Below, in pieces: positions 33,767-42,134 of a DNA stretch of 50,798 bases (position 1 is the first letter of the stretch; every line of letters starts with the position of its first letter). Source of the stretch: Sphingomonas sp. SRS2 (GTDB lineage: Bacteria; Pseudomonadota; Alphaproteobacteria; Sphingomonadales; Sphingomonadaceae); NCBI RefSeq assembly GCF_000971055.1, contig NZ_LARW01000073.1:1-50798 (forward strand), given 5' to 3'. The translations under genes and the position numbers were made by a program. The notes beneath the pieces are model-generated. The model saw only the letters and a program-made list of their open reading frames with translations, was not told the DNA's origin and searched no databases.

Positions 33767-36166
33767 ATGGCTGACCTTCCCCCACCCCTCACCGACTGGT
33801 TCGCCGCGAAGGGCTGGGGGCCGCGGCGGCATCAGCTCGACATGCTCGCCGCCGCCCGCGAGGGGCGCAACGCGCTGCTTGTCGCGCCGACCGGATCGGG
33901 CAAGACCCTCGCCGGCTTCCTCGCCACGCTCGTCCAGCTGATCGAGACGCCGCAGGACGGGCTCCACACCCTCTACGTCTCCCCGCTCAAGGCGCTCGCG
34001 GTCGATGTTCAGCGCAACCTGCTGAACCCGATCGAGGAAATGGGCCTCGATATCCGGGTGGAGACGCGGACCGGCGACACGCCCTCCGACCGCAAGGCGC
34101 GACAGCGGGTGAAGCCGCCGCAGATATTGCTGACCACCCCCGAATCGCTGAGCCTGCTGCTCTCCTATCCCGACAGCGCGGGGTTGTTCGCCAATCTGAA
34201 GACCATCGTCATCGACGAGGTGCATGCCTTCGCCACCACCAAGCGCGGCGACCTTCTATCGCTGTCGATCGCTCGGCTCGAAAGCCTCGCGCCGGCCATG
34301 CGCCGGGTCGCGCTGTCGGCGACGATCGCCGATCCCGACGCCTATCGCGGCTGGCTATCGGGCGACGGCGATTATGAGGCGGTCGCGCTGGTGGAGGGCG
34401 ATGCGGGGGCAGCGCCGCAGATCGATATCCTGATCCCGTCGGGCCGGATTCCCTGGGCGGGCCATTCGGGGCGCTATGCCGCCGAACAGGTGATGGCCGA
34501 GATCGAGACCCACAAGACCACGATCATCTTCTGCAACACCCGCAGCCTCGCCGAGCTGATCTTCCAGGATCTGTGGAAGGCCAATGCGATGGGCCTGCCG
34601 ATCGGCATCCACCACGGCTCACTGTCGAAAGAGGCGCGCAGAAAGGTCGAGGGCGCGATGGCCGAGGGGCGGCTGCGCGCGCTGGTCGCGACCGCGAGCC
34701 TCGACCTCGGGGTCGACTGGGGCGATGTCGATCTCGTCATCCAGATGGGTGCGCCGAAAGGGGCCTCGCGGCTGCTACAACGCATCGGCCGCGCCAATCA
34801 CCGGCTCGACGAGCCGAGCGAGGCGGTGCTCGTCCCCGGCAACCGCTTCGAATATCTCGAAGGCCGCGCCGCGCTCGACGCGATCGAGGCGGGCGAACTC
34901 GACAACGACCCTTTCCGCGCCGGCAGCCTCGACGTGCTCGCCCAGCATGTCATGGCGGTGGCCTGCGCCGGGCCGTTCCGGGCGGAGGACATGCTCGCCG
35001 AGGTCAATCGCGCCGCACCCTATGCGACGCTGTCCGCCGAACAGTTCGACCGCGTGCTCAACTATATCGCCAATGGCGGCTATGCGCTGAAGGCTTATGA
35101 GAAATATCGCCGCCTGACCCGCGATCCCGACGGGCGGTGGCGGATCAGCCACCCCAATTTCGCGGTCCAGCACCGGCTCAACGCCGGGATAATCGTCGAG
35201 GCGCCGATGCTCGACGTACGCTTCAAGAACGGCCGCAGCCTCGGCAAGGTCGAGGAGGGCTTCGGCGTCACCCTCGCGCCCGGCGATTGCTTCTTCTTCA
35301 TGGGGCTCGCGCTCGAGGTGCAGAAGATCGACCTGACTGACCTGATCGTCCGCGCCACATCGAAGCCCGCGCGGATCCCCACCTATGGCGGCGCGCGGAT
35401 GCCGATCTCGACCCATCTCGCCGCCCGCGTTCGCGAATATCTCCATGATCCGTCGCAATGGCCCCGCTTCCCCGACGATGTCCGCGAATGGCTCGAGGTC
35501 CAGCAGCGCCGCTCGCGCCTGCCCGCGCCCGACGAGCTGCTCGTCGAGACCTTCGCGCGCGACAAGCGCCATTATATGGTGATCTACAGCTTCGAGGGCT
35601 GGAACGCACACCAGTCGCTCGGCATGTTGCTCACCCGGCGGATGGAAAGCCTTGGCCTGTCCCCGCTCGGCTTCGTCGCGAGCGACTATGCGATCGCGAC
35701 CTATTCGGTCGAACCGGTCGAGGATCCGGCCGCCTTATTCTCCGCGACGATCCTTGAGGACGAGTTCGTCGACTGGGTCGAGCGTTCGGCGCTGCTCAAG
35801 CGCGCCTTTCGCGAAGTCGCGGTGATCGGCGGTCTCGTCGAGCGCCAGCATCCCGGCAAGAAGAAGTCGGGGCGGCAGGTCACCTTCTCGACCGACCTGA
35901 TCTACGACGTGCTGCGCCGCTACGAGCCCGACCATCTCCTGCTCGACGCCGCCTGGGCCGACGCGCGCGCCAAGATGACCGATGTCGGCCGGCTCAGCCA
36001 CCTGATCGAGCGCGCCGCCGAGAATATCGTCCACGTAAAGCTCGACCGCGTCTCTCCGCTCGCGGTGCCGGTGCTGATCGGCCGCGAGACGGTGGCGCAG
36101 GGAACCGCCGACGATGTCCTGCTGATCGAGGCGGACGCCCTCGCGGCGGAGGCGATGCGGGAATAG
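33767..36166 (+). CDS. Lhr-like DEAD/DEXH helicase (ligase-associated type)
   Basis: A 799-residue superfamily 2 helicase. Walker A is LLVAPTGSGKTLAG (residues ~43-49), the DEVH box is IVIDEVHAF (D150), motif III is VALSATIAD, and motifs V/VI are RALVATASLDLGVDWG and LLQRIGRANHR. A winged-helix and Lhr-core C-terminal domain follows (NYIANGGYALKAYEKY, LEVQKIDLTDLIVRAT). It matches the ligase-associated DNA damage response helicase family. In many genomes it is followed by the PdeM phosphatase; here the next genes are the AT-rich brnTA unit, so that partner is absent at this place. Confidence 0.92.
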   Translation: MADLPPPLTDWFAAKGWGPRRHQLDMLAAAREGRNALLVAPTGSGKTLAGFLATLVQLIETPQDGLHTLYVSPLKALAVDVQRNLLNPIEEMGLDIRVETRTGDTPSDRKARQRVKPPQILLTTPESLSLLLSYPDSAGLFANLKTIVIDEVHAFATTKRGDLLSLSIARLESLAPAMRRVALSATIADPDAYRGWLSGDGDYEAVALVEGDAGAAPQIDILIPSGRIPWAGHSGRYAAEQVMAEIETHKTTIIFCNTRSLAELIFQDLWKANAMGLPIGIHHGSLSKEARRKVEGAMAEGRLRALVATASLDLGVDWGDVDLVIQMGAPKGASRLLQRIGRANHRLDEPSEAVLVPGNRFEYLEGRAALDAIEAGELDNDPFRAGSLDVLAQHVMAVACAGPFRAEDMLAEVNRAAPYATLSAEQFDRVLNYIANGGYALKAYEKYRRLTRDPDGRWRISHPNFAVQHRLNAGIIVEAPMLDVRFKNGRSLGKVEEGFGVTLAPGDCFFFMGLALEVQKIDLTDLIVRATSKPARIPTYGGARMPISTHLAARVREYLHDPSQWPRFPDDVREWLEVQQRRSRLPAPDELLVETFARDKRHYMVIYSFEGWNAHQSLGMLLTRRMESLGLSPLGFVASDYAIATYSVEPVEDPAALFSATILEDEFVDWVERSALLKRAFREVAVIGGLVERQHPGKKKSGRQVTFSTDLIYDVLRRYEPDHLLLDAAWADARAKMTDVGRLSHLIERAAENIVHVKLDRVSPLAVPVLIGRETVAQGTADDVLLIEADALAAEAMRE

Positions 36167-36183
36167 CCCCATCACTAAATATT

Positions 36184-36231
36184 TTTGTAGCTACAAATAT
36201 TGACATCCTTTTGGAATAATTGTATCTACAA
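36184..36231 (+). promoter_or_regulatory. brnTA promoter with twin palindromic operators
   Basis: TTTGTAGCTACAAA (36184-36197) is a perfect 14-base palindrome, and TTGTATCTACAA (36220-36231) is a near copy of its core 35 bases further on. Between them TTGACA (36200-36205) is followed after 17 bases by TATCTA (36223-36228), a plausible sigma-70 promoter whose -10 lies inside the second palindrome. Such an arrangement fits autorepression by the antitoxin, as known for BrnA. Confidence 0.65.
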
Positions 36232-36309
36232 AAATACGGTCGATCAGATCGTGTAACTATGCGTGGCAGGCCAAACGCGCCTGTCAGTAACAGCATGAAG
36301 GAGACAGTC

Positions 36310-36378
36310 ATGGATCAAGGGAATAGCCTACGGGCATCGATAACGGGATTGATAGCAAATGCGGATTTCCTACGATGA
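36310..36378 (+). CDS. upstream mini-ORF overlapping brnT start
   Basis: A 22-codon frame (starting MDQGNSLRASITG) opens 7 bases after AAGGAG, the best Shine-Dalgarno of the island, and ends in TGA at 36376-36378, 17 bases inside brnT in another frame. An in-frame ATG at 36295 gives 27 codons but covers the Shine-Dalgarno. The brnT start at 36359 lacks a good site of its own, so translation of this mini-ORF may couple into brnT. Whether it makes a functional peptide is unknown. Confidence 0.4.
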   Translation: MDQGNSLRASITGLIANADFLR

Positions 36379-36637
36379 GGAAAAGCGTCGCAAAGTTCTG
36401 AACGAAAGACAGATTGACTTTGATGACGCGGCTGAATTTTTTGACGCGTTCCATCTCACCAAGCGAGATGACAGAGATTATAAGGAAGAACGGTATATTT
36501 CGATCGGGGAGATGAAGGGCCAAGTCATATTGGTCGTGTGGACGCCGAGAGAAGATAGCCGCCGCATCATTACGATGTGGAAAGCTGACCATGGAGAACG
36601 TGAAAGATACCAACGCCGCCGCAGCGAAAGCGGATGA
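36359..36637 (+). CDS. brnT: BrnT-family ribonuclease toxin
   Basis: A 92-residue type II toxin of the BrnT (RelE-like fold) family, expected to cleave RNA and stop translation. MRISYDEEKRRKVLNERQIDF with DAAEFFD, the central GEMKGQVILVVWTPREDSRRIITMW and the end KADHGERERYQRRR agree with family blocks, including the basic C-terminus. It is the first gene of the pair, the normal order for brnTA, and overlaps brnA by 47 bases. The whole unit is visibly AT-richer than its neighbours, indicating later acquisition. Confidence 0.9.
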   Translation: MRISYDEEKRRKVLNERQIDFDDAAEFFDAFHLTKRDDRDYKEERYISIGEMKGQVILVVWTPREDSRRIITMWKADHGERERYQRRRSESG

Positions 36638-36848
36638 GAGCAAACCGGTCCTCGGTGAGGATTGGTTTGAGGAAGCCGATGCGTACATCGGCGCCAAATT
36701 AGTGCAGCGCGGCCGTCCAAAGGCCGAAGCGACCAAGAAGCTGGTTTCGTTGCGACTTGATCAGGAGGTGATCGACTGGTTCAAGGATTCGGGGCCCAGA
36801 TGGCAAACCCGAATCAACGATGAGCTTCGAAAGGCGGCCGGTCTCTAA
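36591..36848 (+). CDS. brnA: BrnA-family antitoxin
   Basis: An 85-residue antitoxin partner of BrnT, of the BrnA/DUF4415 type. The N-terminal ~45 residues are acidic and probably form the toxin-wrapping part (EDWFEEADAYIGAKLVQRGRPKAEA); the C-terminal part KKLVSLRLDQEVIDWFKDSGPRWQTRINDELRKAAGL is the ribbon-helix-helix DNA-binding segment, expected to bind its own operators upstream. Its stop codon lies inside the loop of the terminator hairpin. Confidence 0.9.
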   Translation: MENVKDTNAAAAKADESKPVLGEDWFEEADAYIGAKLVQRGRPKAEATKKLVSLRLDQEVIDWFKDSGPRWQTRINDELRKAAGL

Positions 36849-36870
36849 AGACCGCCGCCTTTCTTAGTTT
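36833..36870 (+). terminator. brnTA terminator
   Basis: GGCGGCCGGTCT (36833-36844) and AGACCGCCGCC (36849-36859) pair apart from one bulged base, with the loop CTAA and then TTTCTTAGTTT. The brnA stop TAA at 36846-36848 lies in the loop. Confidence 0.8.
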
Positions 36871-37392
36871 CTACCGCCGCGCGCAGCCCAGCGCCGCCGC
36901 GTCGATCGCGGTTGCGACCCCCGCCAGCAGATAGCCGTCCGACCGATCCCGCCCATCTTTCGACACCCAGGCGATCCGCATCGAGGTGCCGCTGCGCATC
37001 GCCGCGACGATCGCGGCGTCGGCGCGCGAGTCGGGGGCCCAGGCGTCGAGGCTGGCGGCGACGAGCGAAAAGCTACGGTCGCCGAAGATCAGCCGGATCG
37101 GACTGTTCGGCGCGCGCGGCTCGCGCAGGCGGAAATGAACCTGGCCGTTGATGTGCTGGCGGGGCCAGATCGCGACCGAGGCGAAGCTGCGCCGGTCGCC
37201 CTTGCTGCGCCGTTCGGGCGTCGCAATCGCGAAGCAGCGCGGGGGATTGGCGTCGCGAAACGCCCCCCAGCCCGAAAAAATTCCCAATGCCGCCCGGTCC
37301 ACCGGCGCCGCTGCAACGAGCAGTAGCGCACAAAGCGGCAAGCAAATCCGGGTACCGATTCCTGTCAACCCCCGACCTTTCAAAAGTGGCAT
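36871..37392 (-). CDS. exported IalB-like protein
   Basis: A 173-residue exported protein. A signal peptide (TRICLPLCALLLVAAAPV) precedes a domain with pattern similarities to the invasion-associated locus B family: IFSGWGAFRDANPPRCFAIATP, SLVAASLDAWAPDSRADAAIVAAMRSG, then a conserved closing CARR. The two mature cysteines (in RCFAI and GCARR) could form a disulfide. Function is unknown. The start at 37392 lacks a strong Shine-Dalgarno. It ends one base after the brnTA terminator and is divergent from the barrel-protein gene. Confidence 0.65.
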   Translation of the reverse strand: MPLLKGRGLTGIGTRICLPLCALLLVAAAPVDRAALGIFSGWGAFRDANPPRCFAIATPERRSKGDRRSFASVAIWPRQHINGQVHFRLREPRAPNSPIRLIFGDRSFSLVAASLDAWAPDSRADAAIVAAMRSGTSMRIAWVSKDGRDRSDGYLLAGVATAIDAAALGCARR

Positions 37393-37496
37393 AAATGCAA
37401 CGAAATCGGTTGTTTATCTGAGGTTCATGCAACCTCCGCCGGCTTCGTGCACTAGGCCCCTCGCGTCTCCAACATCCTTCGGAGACGAGGTTAAAG

Positions 37497-38078
37497 ATGG
37501 AGTATATTATGCGCAGCATCGTTGTCGCCGCCCTTTTCGCGGCCAGCGCAGCAACCCCCGCCCTTGCCCAGGACAAAGCCCCGTTCACCGGTGCCCGCGT
37601 CGAAGCGCTTGCCGGTTGGGATCGCGTCCAGAACAACGGGCATGACGACGGCATCGGCTACGGGCTTGGTGTGGGTTATGACTTCCAGACGGGCATGGGC
37701 CTGGTCGGCGTCGAGGCCGAAGCAACGGATTCGAGCGTGAAGCAGTGTGTCGGTTCGACCACGGTCGCCGATCCGCGCCTGTGCGCCAAGGCCGGCCGCG
37801 ACCTCTATGTCGGCGGGCGTGTCGGCGCCGTCGTCGGCGGCAGCACGCTGCTCTACGCCAAGGCCGGCTACACCAATGCCCGCGCCAAGCTGACCGGCAA
37901 TGACGGCACCGGCACGGTCGGGCTCGGCAGCACCGATCTCGACGGCGTCCGGGTCGGCGTCGGCGCGGAATATGCGATCACGGGCAACAGCTTCGTGAAG
38001 ACCGAATATCGCTATTCCAACTATGAGAACGGCTTCTCGCGCAATCAGGTGACGGCAGGCTTCGGCTTCCGCTTCTGA
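37497..38078 (+). CDS. outer membrane beta-barrel protein
   Basis: A 193-residue outer membrane protein of the OmpW/OmpA-N/Omp25 barrel type (porin-like opacity family). The signal peptide ends at PALAQ (about residue 25). The mature part shows alternating hydrophobic strands: ARVEALAGWDRV, YGLGVGYDFQTGMGLVGVEAEA, RDLYVGGRVGAVVG, TLLYAKAGYTNARAK, VRVGVGAEYAI, FVKTEYRYSNYENG, and a terminal VTAGFGFRF ending in Phe as outer membrane proteins usually do. Starts at 37497 and 37509 are both plausible. It is monocistronic with a strong terminator. Confidence 0.88.
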   Translation: MEYIMRSIVVAALFAASAATPALAQDKAPFTGARVEALAGWDRVQNNGHDDGIGYGLGVGYDFQTGMGLVGVEAEATDSSVKQCVGSTTVADPRLCAKAGRDLYVGGRVGAVVGGSTLLYAKAGYTNARAKLTGNDGTGTVGLGSTDLDGVRVGVGAEYAITGNSFVKTEYRYSNYENGFSRNQVTAGFGFRF

Positions 38079-38102
38079 TCGCTCGCGCGACCGAAAGGGG
38101 AA

Positions 38103-38136
38103 GGGGCCGGGTCGCGGGACTCCGGCCCCTTTTTCT
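38103..38136 (+). terminator. intrinsic terminator of the barrel gene
   Basis: GGGGCCGG (38103-38110) and CCGGCCCC (38122-38129) form a perfect 8-bp stem, followed by TTTTTCTTATTT. Confidence 0.85.
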
Positions 38137-38250
38137 TATTTGGCGCCGTAGCACGAAATATCCCCAGCTTTTGCAGCTTGGGACTAGCCGGGCCGCAAAG
38201 CCGCGCTATAACCGGATTCCATTTGAACATCGGGGATTCCGGGGCAGTCC

Positions 38251-39363
38251 ATGAAGGCAACGATCGAACGCGCGACGCTTCTGAAAAGCCTTGGCCATGT
38301 CCAGTCGGTCGTGGAACGGCGCAACACGATCCCGATCCTGTCGAACGTGCTGATCGAGGCGACGTCGGAAGGCACGCTGCGGCTGATGGCTACCGACCTC
38401 GACCTGCAGATCGTCGAGGTCGTCGCGGCCGCGATCGACCAGCCGGGCGCGATCACGGTATCGGCGCACACGCTGTTCGATATCGCCCGCAAACTGCCCG
38501 AGGGTAGCCAGGTTTCGCTGACCGCCGCCGACGGCAAGATGCTCGTCGTCGCGGGCCGCGCGCGCTTCAACCTGCAGACGCTGCCCAAGGACGACTTTCC
38601 GATGATCGCGGAAGGCGAGCTGCCGACCAAGTTCGAACTCCCCGCCGAGACGCTCAAGCAACTGATCGACAAGACCCGCTTCGCGATCTCGACCGAAGAG
38701 ACCCGCTATTATCTCAACGGCATCTTCTTCCATGTGCAGGACGAAGGCGCTCCGGTGCTCAAGGCCGCGGCGACCGATGGCCACCGCCTCGCCCGCGTCA
38801 CCATTCCGCGCCCCGATGGCGCCGAGGCGATGCCCGACATCATCATCCCGCGCAAATGCATCGGCGAACTGCGCAAGCTGCTCGACGAGGTCGACGGTTC
38901 GGTCGACGTGTCGCTGTCTTCGACCAAGATCCGCTTCGGCCTCGGCACCGCGATCCTCACCTCGAAGCTGATCGACGGCACCTTCCCCGATTATAACCGG
39001 GTCATCCCGACCGCCAACGACAAGCTGCTCAGGATCGACCCGAAGAGCTTCATGGAGGGCGTCGACCGCGTCGCCACCATCGCCTCGGAAAAGACCCGCG
39101 CGGTGAAGATGGCGCTGGATACCGACAAGATCACGCTGTCGGTGACCAGCCCGGAGAACGGCACCGCCGCCGAGGAAGTCCCCGGCGACTACAGCTCGAC
39201 CGGTTTCGAGATCGGCTTCAACGCGCGCTACCTGCTCGATATCCTCGGGCAGATCGACGGCGACATGGTCGAGGTCCACCTCGCCGATGCCGCGGCGCCG
39301 ACGCTGATCCGTGAGAATGACAAGGCGGCGGCGCTGTACGTCCTCATGCCGATGCGGGTCTGA
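38251..39363 (+). CDS. dnaN: DNA polymerase III beta subunit (sliding clamp)
   Basis: Ring-shaped processivity clamp of the replicative polymerase, 370 residues as usual. Three clamp domains can be followed: [37 protein letters not shown] as the typical opening, [22 protein letters not shown] opening the second domain, and [13 protein letters not shown] with the final YVLMPMRV, the conserved C-terminus. It is not adjacent to dnaA or recF here, so the window is not obviously at the classical origin cluster. The glutaminase gene follows in the same direction. Confidence 0.98.
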   Translation: MKATIERATLLKSLGHVQSVVERRNTIPILSNVLIEATSEGTLRLMATDLDLQIVEVVAAAIDQPGAITVSAHTLFDIARKLPEGSQVSLTAADGKMLVVAGRARFNLQTLPKDDFPMIAEGELPTKFELPAETLKQLIDKTRFAISTEETRYYLNGIFFHVQDEGAPVLKAAATDGHRLARVTIPRPDGAEAMPDIIIPRKCIGELRKLLDEVDGSVDVSLSSTKIRFGLGTAILTSKLIDGTFPDYNRVIPTANDKLLRIDPKSFMEGVDRVATIASEKTRAVKMALDTDKITLSVTSPENGTAAEEVPGDYSSTGFEIGFNARYLLDILGQIDGDMVEVHLADAAAPTLIRENDKAAALYVLMPMRV

Positions 39364-39397
39364 GGGCCGCCGCAATCCTTCAGGGGGAGCGACTGAT

Positions 39398-40354
39398 ATG
39401 CCGCTGACCGCCGCCCCCGATCTCCAGGCCCTGGTCGACCGCATCGCCGCCGAAATGGCGGAGATTCAGGATCGCGGCAAGGTCGCCGACTATATCCCCG
39501 GACTGGCGCGGGTGGATCCGAAGAATTTCGGCATCGCGATCACCACCCATGACGGGCGGATCTATGCGGCGGGCGACGCCGACACCGCCTTTTCGATCCA
39601 GTCGGTATCGAAGGTGTTCGCGCTGACCATGGCGCTCGGCAAGGTCGGTGATTCGCTGTGGAAGCGGGTTGGGCGCGAACCGTCGGGCAACGCCTTCAAT
39701 TCGATCGTCCAGTTGGAGGCCGAACAGGGCATTCCGCGCAACCCCTTCATCAACGCCGGGGCGATCGTCGTGTCCGACGTCGTGCTGGCCGGACACGAGC
39801 CCAAGGAAGCGATCGGCGAGGTCCTGCGCTTCATGCGCGAGGTGGCCGGCGACGACAGCATCATAATCGACAATGAAGTCGCGCAGGGCGAGGCCGACAC
39901 CGGCTTCCGCAACACCGCGCTCGCCAATTACATGCGCGCCTTCGGCAATATCCACCATCCGGTCGAGCAGGTGCTGGGGGTCTATTTCCACCAGTGCGCT
40001 CTGGCGATGAATTGCCGGCAACTCGCCCGCGCGGGCCGCTATCTGATGCTGGAGGGGCAACATCCCGAGACCGGCTTCAACGTCGTGTCGCCGATGCGCG
40101 CCCGGCGCATCAACGCGCTGATGATGCTATGCGGCCATTATGACGGCTCGGGCGAATTCGCCTTCCGCGTCGGCATTCCCGGCAAGTCGGGCGTCGGCGG
40201 CGGCATCCTCTGCGTCGTCCCCGGCATCGCCTCGATCGCCGTCTGGTCGCCGGGCCTCAACGAGCGCGGCAATTCGACGCTCGGGTCACTCGCGCTTGAA
40301 CGCCTCGCGGCCGCGACCGGCTGGTCGGTCTTCAACCAGCGCGAACCGGGCTGA
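39398..40354 (+). CDS. glsA: glutaminase
   Basis: Hydrolyses L-glutamine to glutamate and ammonia; 318 residues. It has the serine beta-lactamase-like fold: the catalytic SxxK is in [16 protein letters not shown], with [26 protein letters not shown] and the YMRAFGNI region, then the [14 protein letters not shown] motif late in the protein. The ATG at 39398 follows AGGGGGAG; upstream sequence to 39311 lies inside dnaN. It is co-directional with dnaN, 34 bases after it. Confidence 0.96.
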   Translation: MPLTAAPDLQALVDRIAAEMAEIQDRGKVADYIPGLARVDPKNFGIAITTHDGRIYAAGDADTAFSIQSVSKVFALTMALGKVGDSLWKRVGREPSGNAFNSIVQLEAEQGIPRNPFINAGAIVVSDVVLAGHEPKEAIGEVLRFMREVAGDDSIIIDNEVAQGEADTGFRNTALANYMRAFGNIHHPVEQVLGVYFHQCALAMNCRQLARAGRYLMLEGQHPETGFNVVSPMRARRINALMMLCGHYDGSGEFAFRVGIPGKSGVGGGILCVVPGIASIAVWSPGLNERGNSTLGSLALERLAAATGWSVFNQREPG

Positions 40355-40371
40355 TCGCTCACGACGCTCTG

Positions 40372-40767
40372 TCACTTCGTATAGGGTATGAACTGCCCCA
40401 ACCCACACGCGCCATAGGTGATCGGCGGGTTCGCCTCGGCGATCGTCACCAGATCTTTGCCACACAGCTGGCCGCTCGAACTGGCGGTGATCAGCATCCG
40501 GTTGGGGCGCAGCAGGTCGCAGCGGCCATTATCGGGCTGGTTCACATACCAGAGCCGCGGGGATTGCTTGTAGATGATCGCGGTGGCGTCGACGATGCGG
40601 GTCGCGCCGATCTGCCGAAGCTGCACGCAGGACACCGGCGCACCGGCGGTGCGGCCGGCCAGTTCCTTCTGCGCCTTGGGCGACAGCGGCGCCGGGGCGT
40701 CGGTGGCGGCCAGAAAGGGAACGCAAAGCAATGCGGCAGCGGGGCGCAGATATCGGCTGATGCGCAT
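40372..40767 (-). CDS. small periplasmic protein, DUF6491-like
   Basis: A 131-residue protein with a signal peptide (YLRPAAALLCVPFLAATDAP). The mature part has four cysteines (SCVQLRQIGATRIVDATAIIYK, NGRCDLL, GQLCGKDLV and YGACGLGQFIPY), likely forming disulfides. The pattern of a first Cys, I-D-x-x-x-I-Y and C-x-L is similar to the DUF6491 family of unknown function, recalled from memory and not checked. It converges on glsA. Confidence 0.65.
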   Translation of the reverse strand: MRISRYLRPAAALLCVPFLAATDAPAPLSPKAQKELAGRTAGAPVSCVQLRQIGATRIVDATAIIYKQSPRLWYVNQPDNGRCDLLRPNRMLITASSSGQLCGKDLVTIAEANPPITYGACGLGQFIPYTK

Positions 40768-40817
40768 GATGGGCCTCCCTGGGCGACTCTCCTGTTGGCG
40801 GCAGCTTATACGCTGTT

Positions 40818-41549
40818 TCAGCCCCGGAACACATCCTTGGCGGCGCGGCGTTCTGCGAGTTGGGCGGCGCTGTCCGCGCGCATGAAAGGGTTGGTCGCGC
40901 GTTCGAGCGCGATCGTCGTCGGCACGGTCGCCTCGCCAAGCGCCCGCGCGGAGTCGACCGCCTCCATCCGCGCGCGGATCGCGTCGTTGCCGGGTTCGGC
41001 GACCAGCGCATAGCGGCCGTTGCTCTGGGTATATTCATGCGCGCAATAGACATGCGTTTCGGGCGGCAGCGCCTCCAGCCGTTTCATGTTCGCGAACATC
41101 TGCGCTGGCGTACCCTCAAACAGCCGGCCGCAGCCCATCGCGAACAGCGTGTCGCCGACGAAGACGACCTCCTCGTCCGGCAGATGGATCGCGATATGTC
41201 CGGCGGTGTGCGCCGGGACCTCCATGACATGGCCGCTGATCGCGCCCAGCCGGACGATGTCGCCCTCGGCCAATGCGATGTCGAGCGACGGGATCTTCGC
41301 CGCCTCCGCGGCGGGGGCGCTGACGATCGCGCCGGTCGCCGCCTTGATCGCATCATTGCCGCCGATATGGTCGGGATGCCAATGGGTGTTCCAGATCTGG
41401 CCGATCGTCCATCCCCGGGCCGCCGCGGCTTCCAGCACCGGCTCGGCGACGGCGGGATCGATCACCACCGTCTCACCCGATGCGGGGTCGTGCGCCAGCC
41501 AGATATAATTGTCGCTGAGCGCCGACACCCGAACGATTTCGATGCTCAT
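40818..41549 (-). CDS. gloB: hydroxyacylglutathione hydrolase (glyoxalase II)
   Basis: Hydrolyses S-D-lactoylglutathione to D-lactate and glutathione, the second step of methylglyoxal detoxification. Metallo-beta-lactamase fold: THWHPDH (H56, H58, D60, H61), then AHTAGHIAIHLP, GDTLFAMGCGRLFEG and YCAHEYTQSNGRYA supply the rest of the binuclear site, and the C-terminal glyoxalase II extension (NPFMRADSA) is present. 243 residues. The ATG at 41549 is separated by one base from the gloA stop. It forms an operon with gloA upstream. Confidence 0.96.
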   Translation of the reverse strand: MSIEIVRVSALSDNYIWLAHDPASGETVVIDPAVAEPVLEAAAARGWTIGQIWNTHWHPDHIGGNDAIKAATGAIVSAPAAEAAKIPSLDIALAEGDIVRLGAISGHVMEVPAHTAGHIAIHLPDEEVVFVGDTLFAMGCGRLFEGTPAQMFANMKRLEALPPETHVYCAHEYTQSNGRYALVAEPGNDAIRARMEAVDSARALGEATVPTTIALERATNPFMRADSAAQLAERRAAKDVFRG

Positions 41550-41550
41550 C

Positions 41551-41967
41551 TCACCACACTCCCGTGTTGGGCATCGATGCCCAGGGTTCGGCAGGGTCGA
41601 GATGGCCGTCCTGGAGCAGTTCGACCGAGATGTTATCGGGGCTGCGCACAAAGGCCATATGCCCGTCGCGCGGCGGGCGGTTGATCGTCACCCCGGCGTC
41701 CATCAGCCGCTGGCACGTCGCGTAGATATCGTCGACGCGATAGGCGAGATGGCCGAAATTGCGCCCGCCCTCGTAGCCACCGGCCTCATCCCAATTATGG
41801 GTGAGCTCGACCTGGGCATCCTCATCGCCGGGGGCGGCAAGGAAGATCAGGGTGAAGCGGCCACCCTCATTGTCGATGCGGCGGACTTCCCGGAGCCCAA
41901 GCAGCTCGAAGAAACGGATCGTCGCATCGGGATCCGAAACGCGGATCATGGTGTGGAGATATTTCAT
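41551..41967 (-). CDS. gloA: lactoylglutathione lyase (glyoxalase I)
   Basis: Isomerises the hemithioacetal of methylglyoxal and glutathione to lactoylglutathione, giving the substrate of GloB encoded next. A 138-residue VOC-fold metalloenzyme: H5 (YLHTMIRV), Glu in VELTHNW, His in GHLAYRV and Glu in ISVELLQ are the four metal ligands as in E. coli GloA. It carries the short proteobacterial loops of the Ni2+/Co2+-type enzyme. Confidence 0.95.
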   Translation of the reverse strand: MKYLHTMIRVSDPDATIRFFELLGLREVRRIDNEGGRFTLIFLAAPGDEDAQVELTHNWDEAGGYEGGRNFGHLAYRVDDIYATCQRLMDAGVTINRPPRDGHMAFVRSPDNISVELLQDGHLDPAEPWASMPNTGVW

Positions 41968-42031
41968 GTGGCGGGATGTAGGGGGCTAACAGCCCTACCT
42001 CAACCGCAACATCATCTCCGCCTCTCCAATC

Positions 42032-42122
42032 CGTCATCCCGGCGGAGGCCGGGATCTCAGGCGGCTCCTGCCTCAACCTGATCTCCTCTCCTCCCGAGAT
42101 TCCGGCCTCCGCCGGAATGACG
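42032..42122. repeat. GC-rich intergenic palindromic repeat, copy 4 (variant)
   Basis: The left module 42032-42061 reads CGTCATCCCGGCGGAGGCC then GGGATCTCAGG, a variant of the modules at 10047, 23412 and 33676. An inverted partner (CCGGCCTCCGCCGGAATGACG) occupies 42093-42122. Left and right modules are near-perfect complements, so the whole could form one long stem. It lies between gloA and the TPR gene. Confidence 0.8.
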
Positions 42123-42134
42123 CAGGTGGAAATG

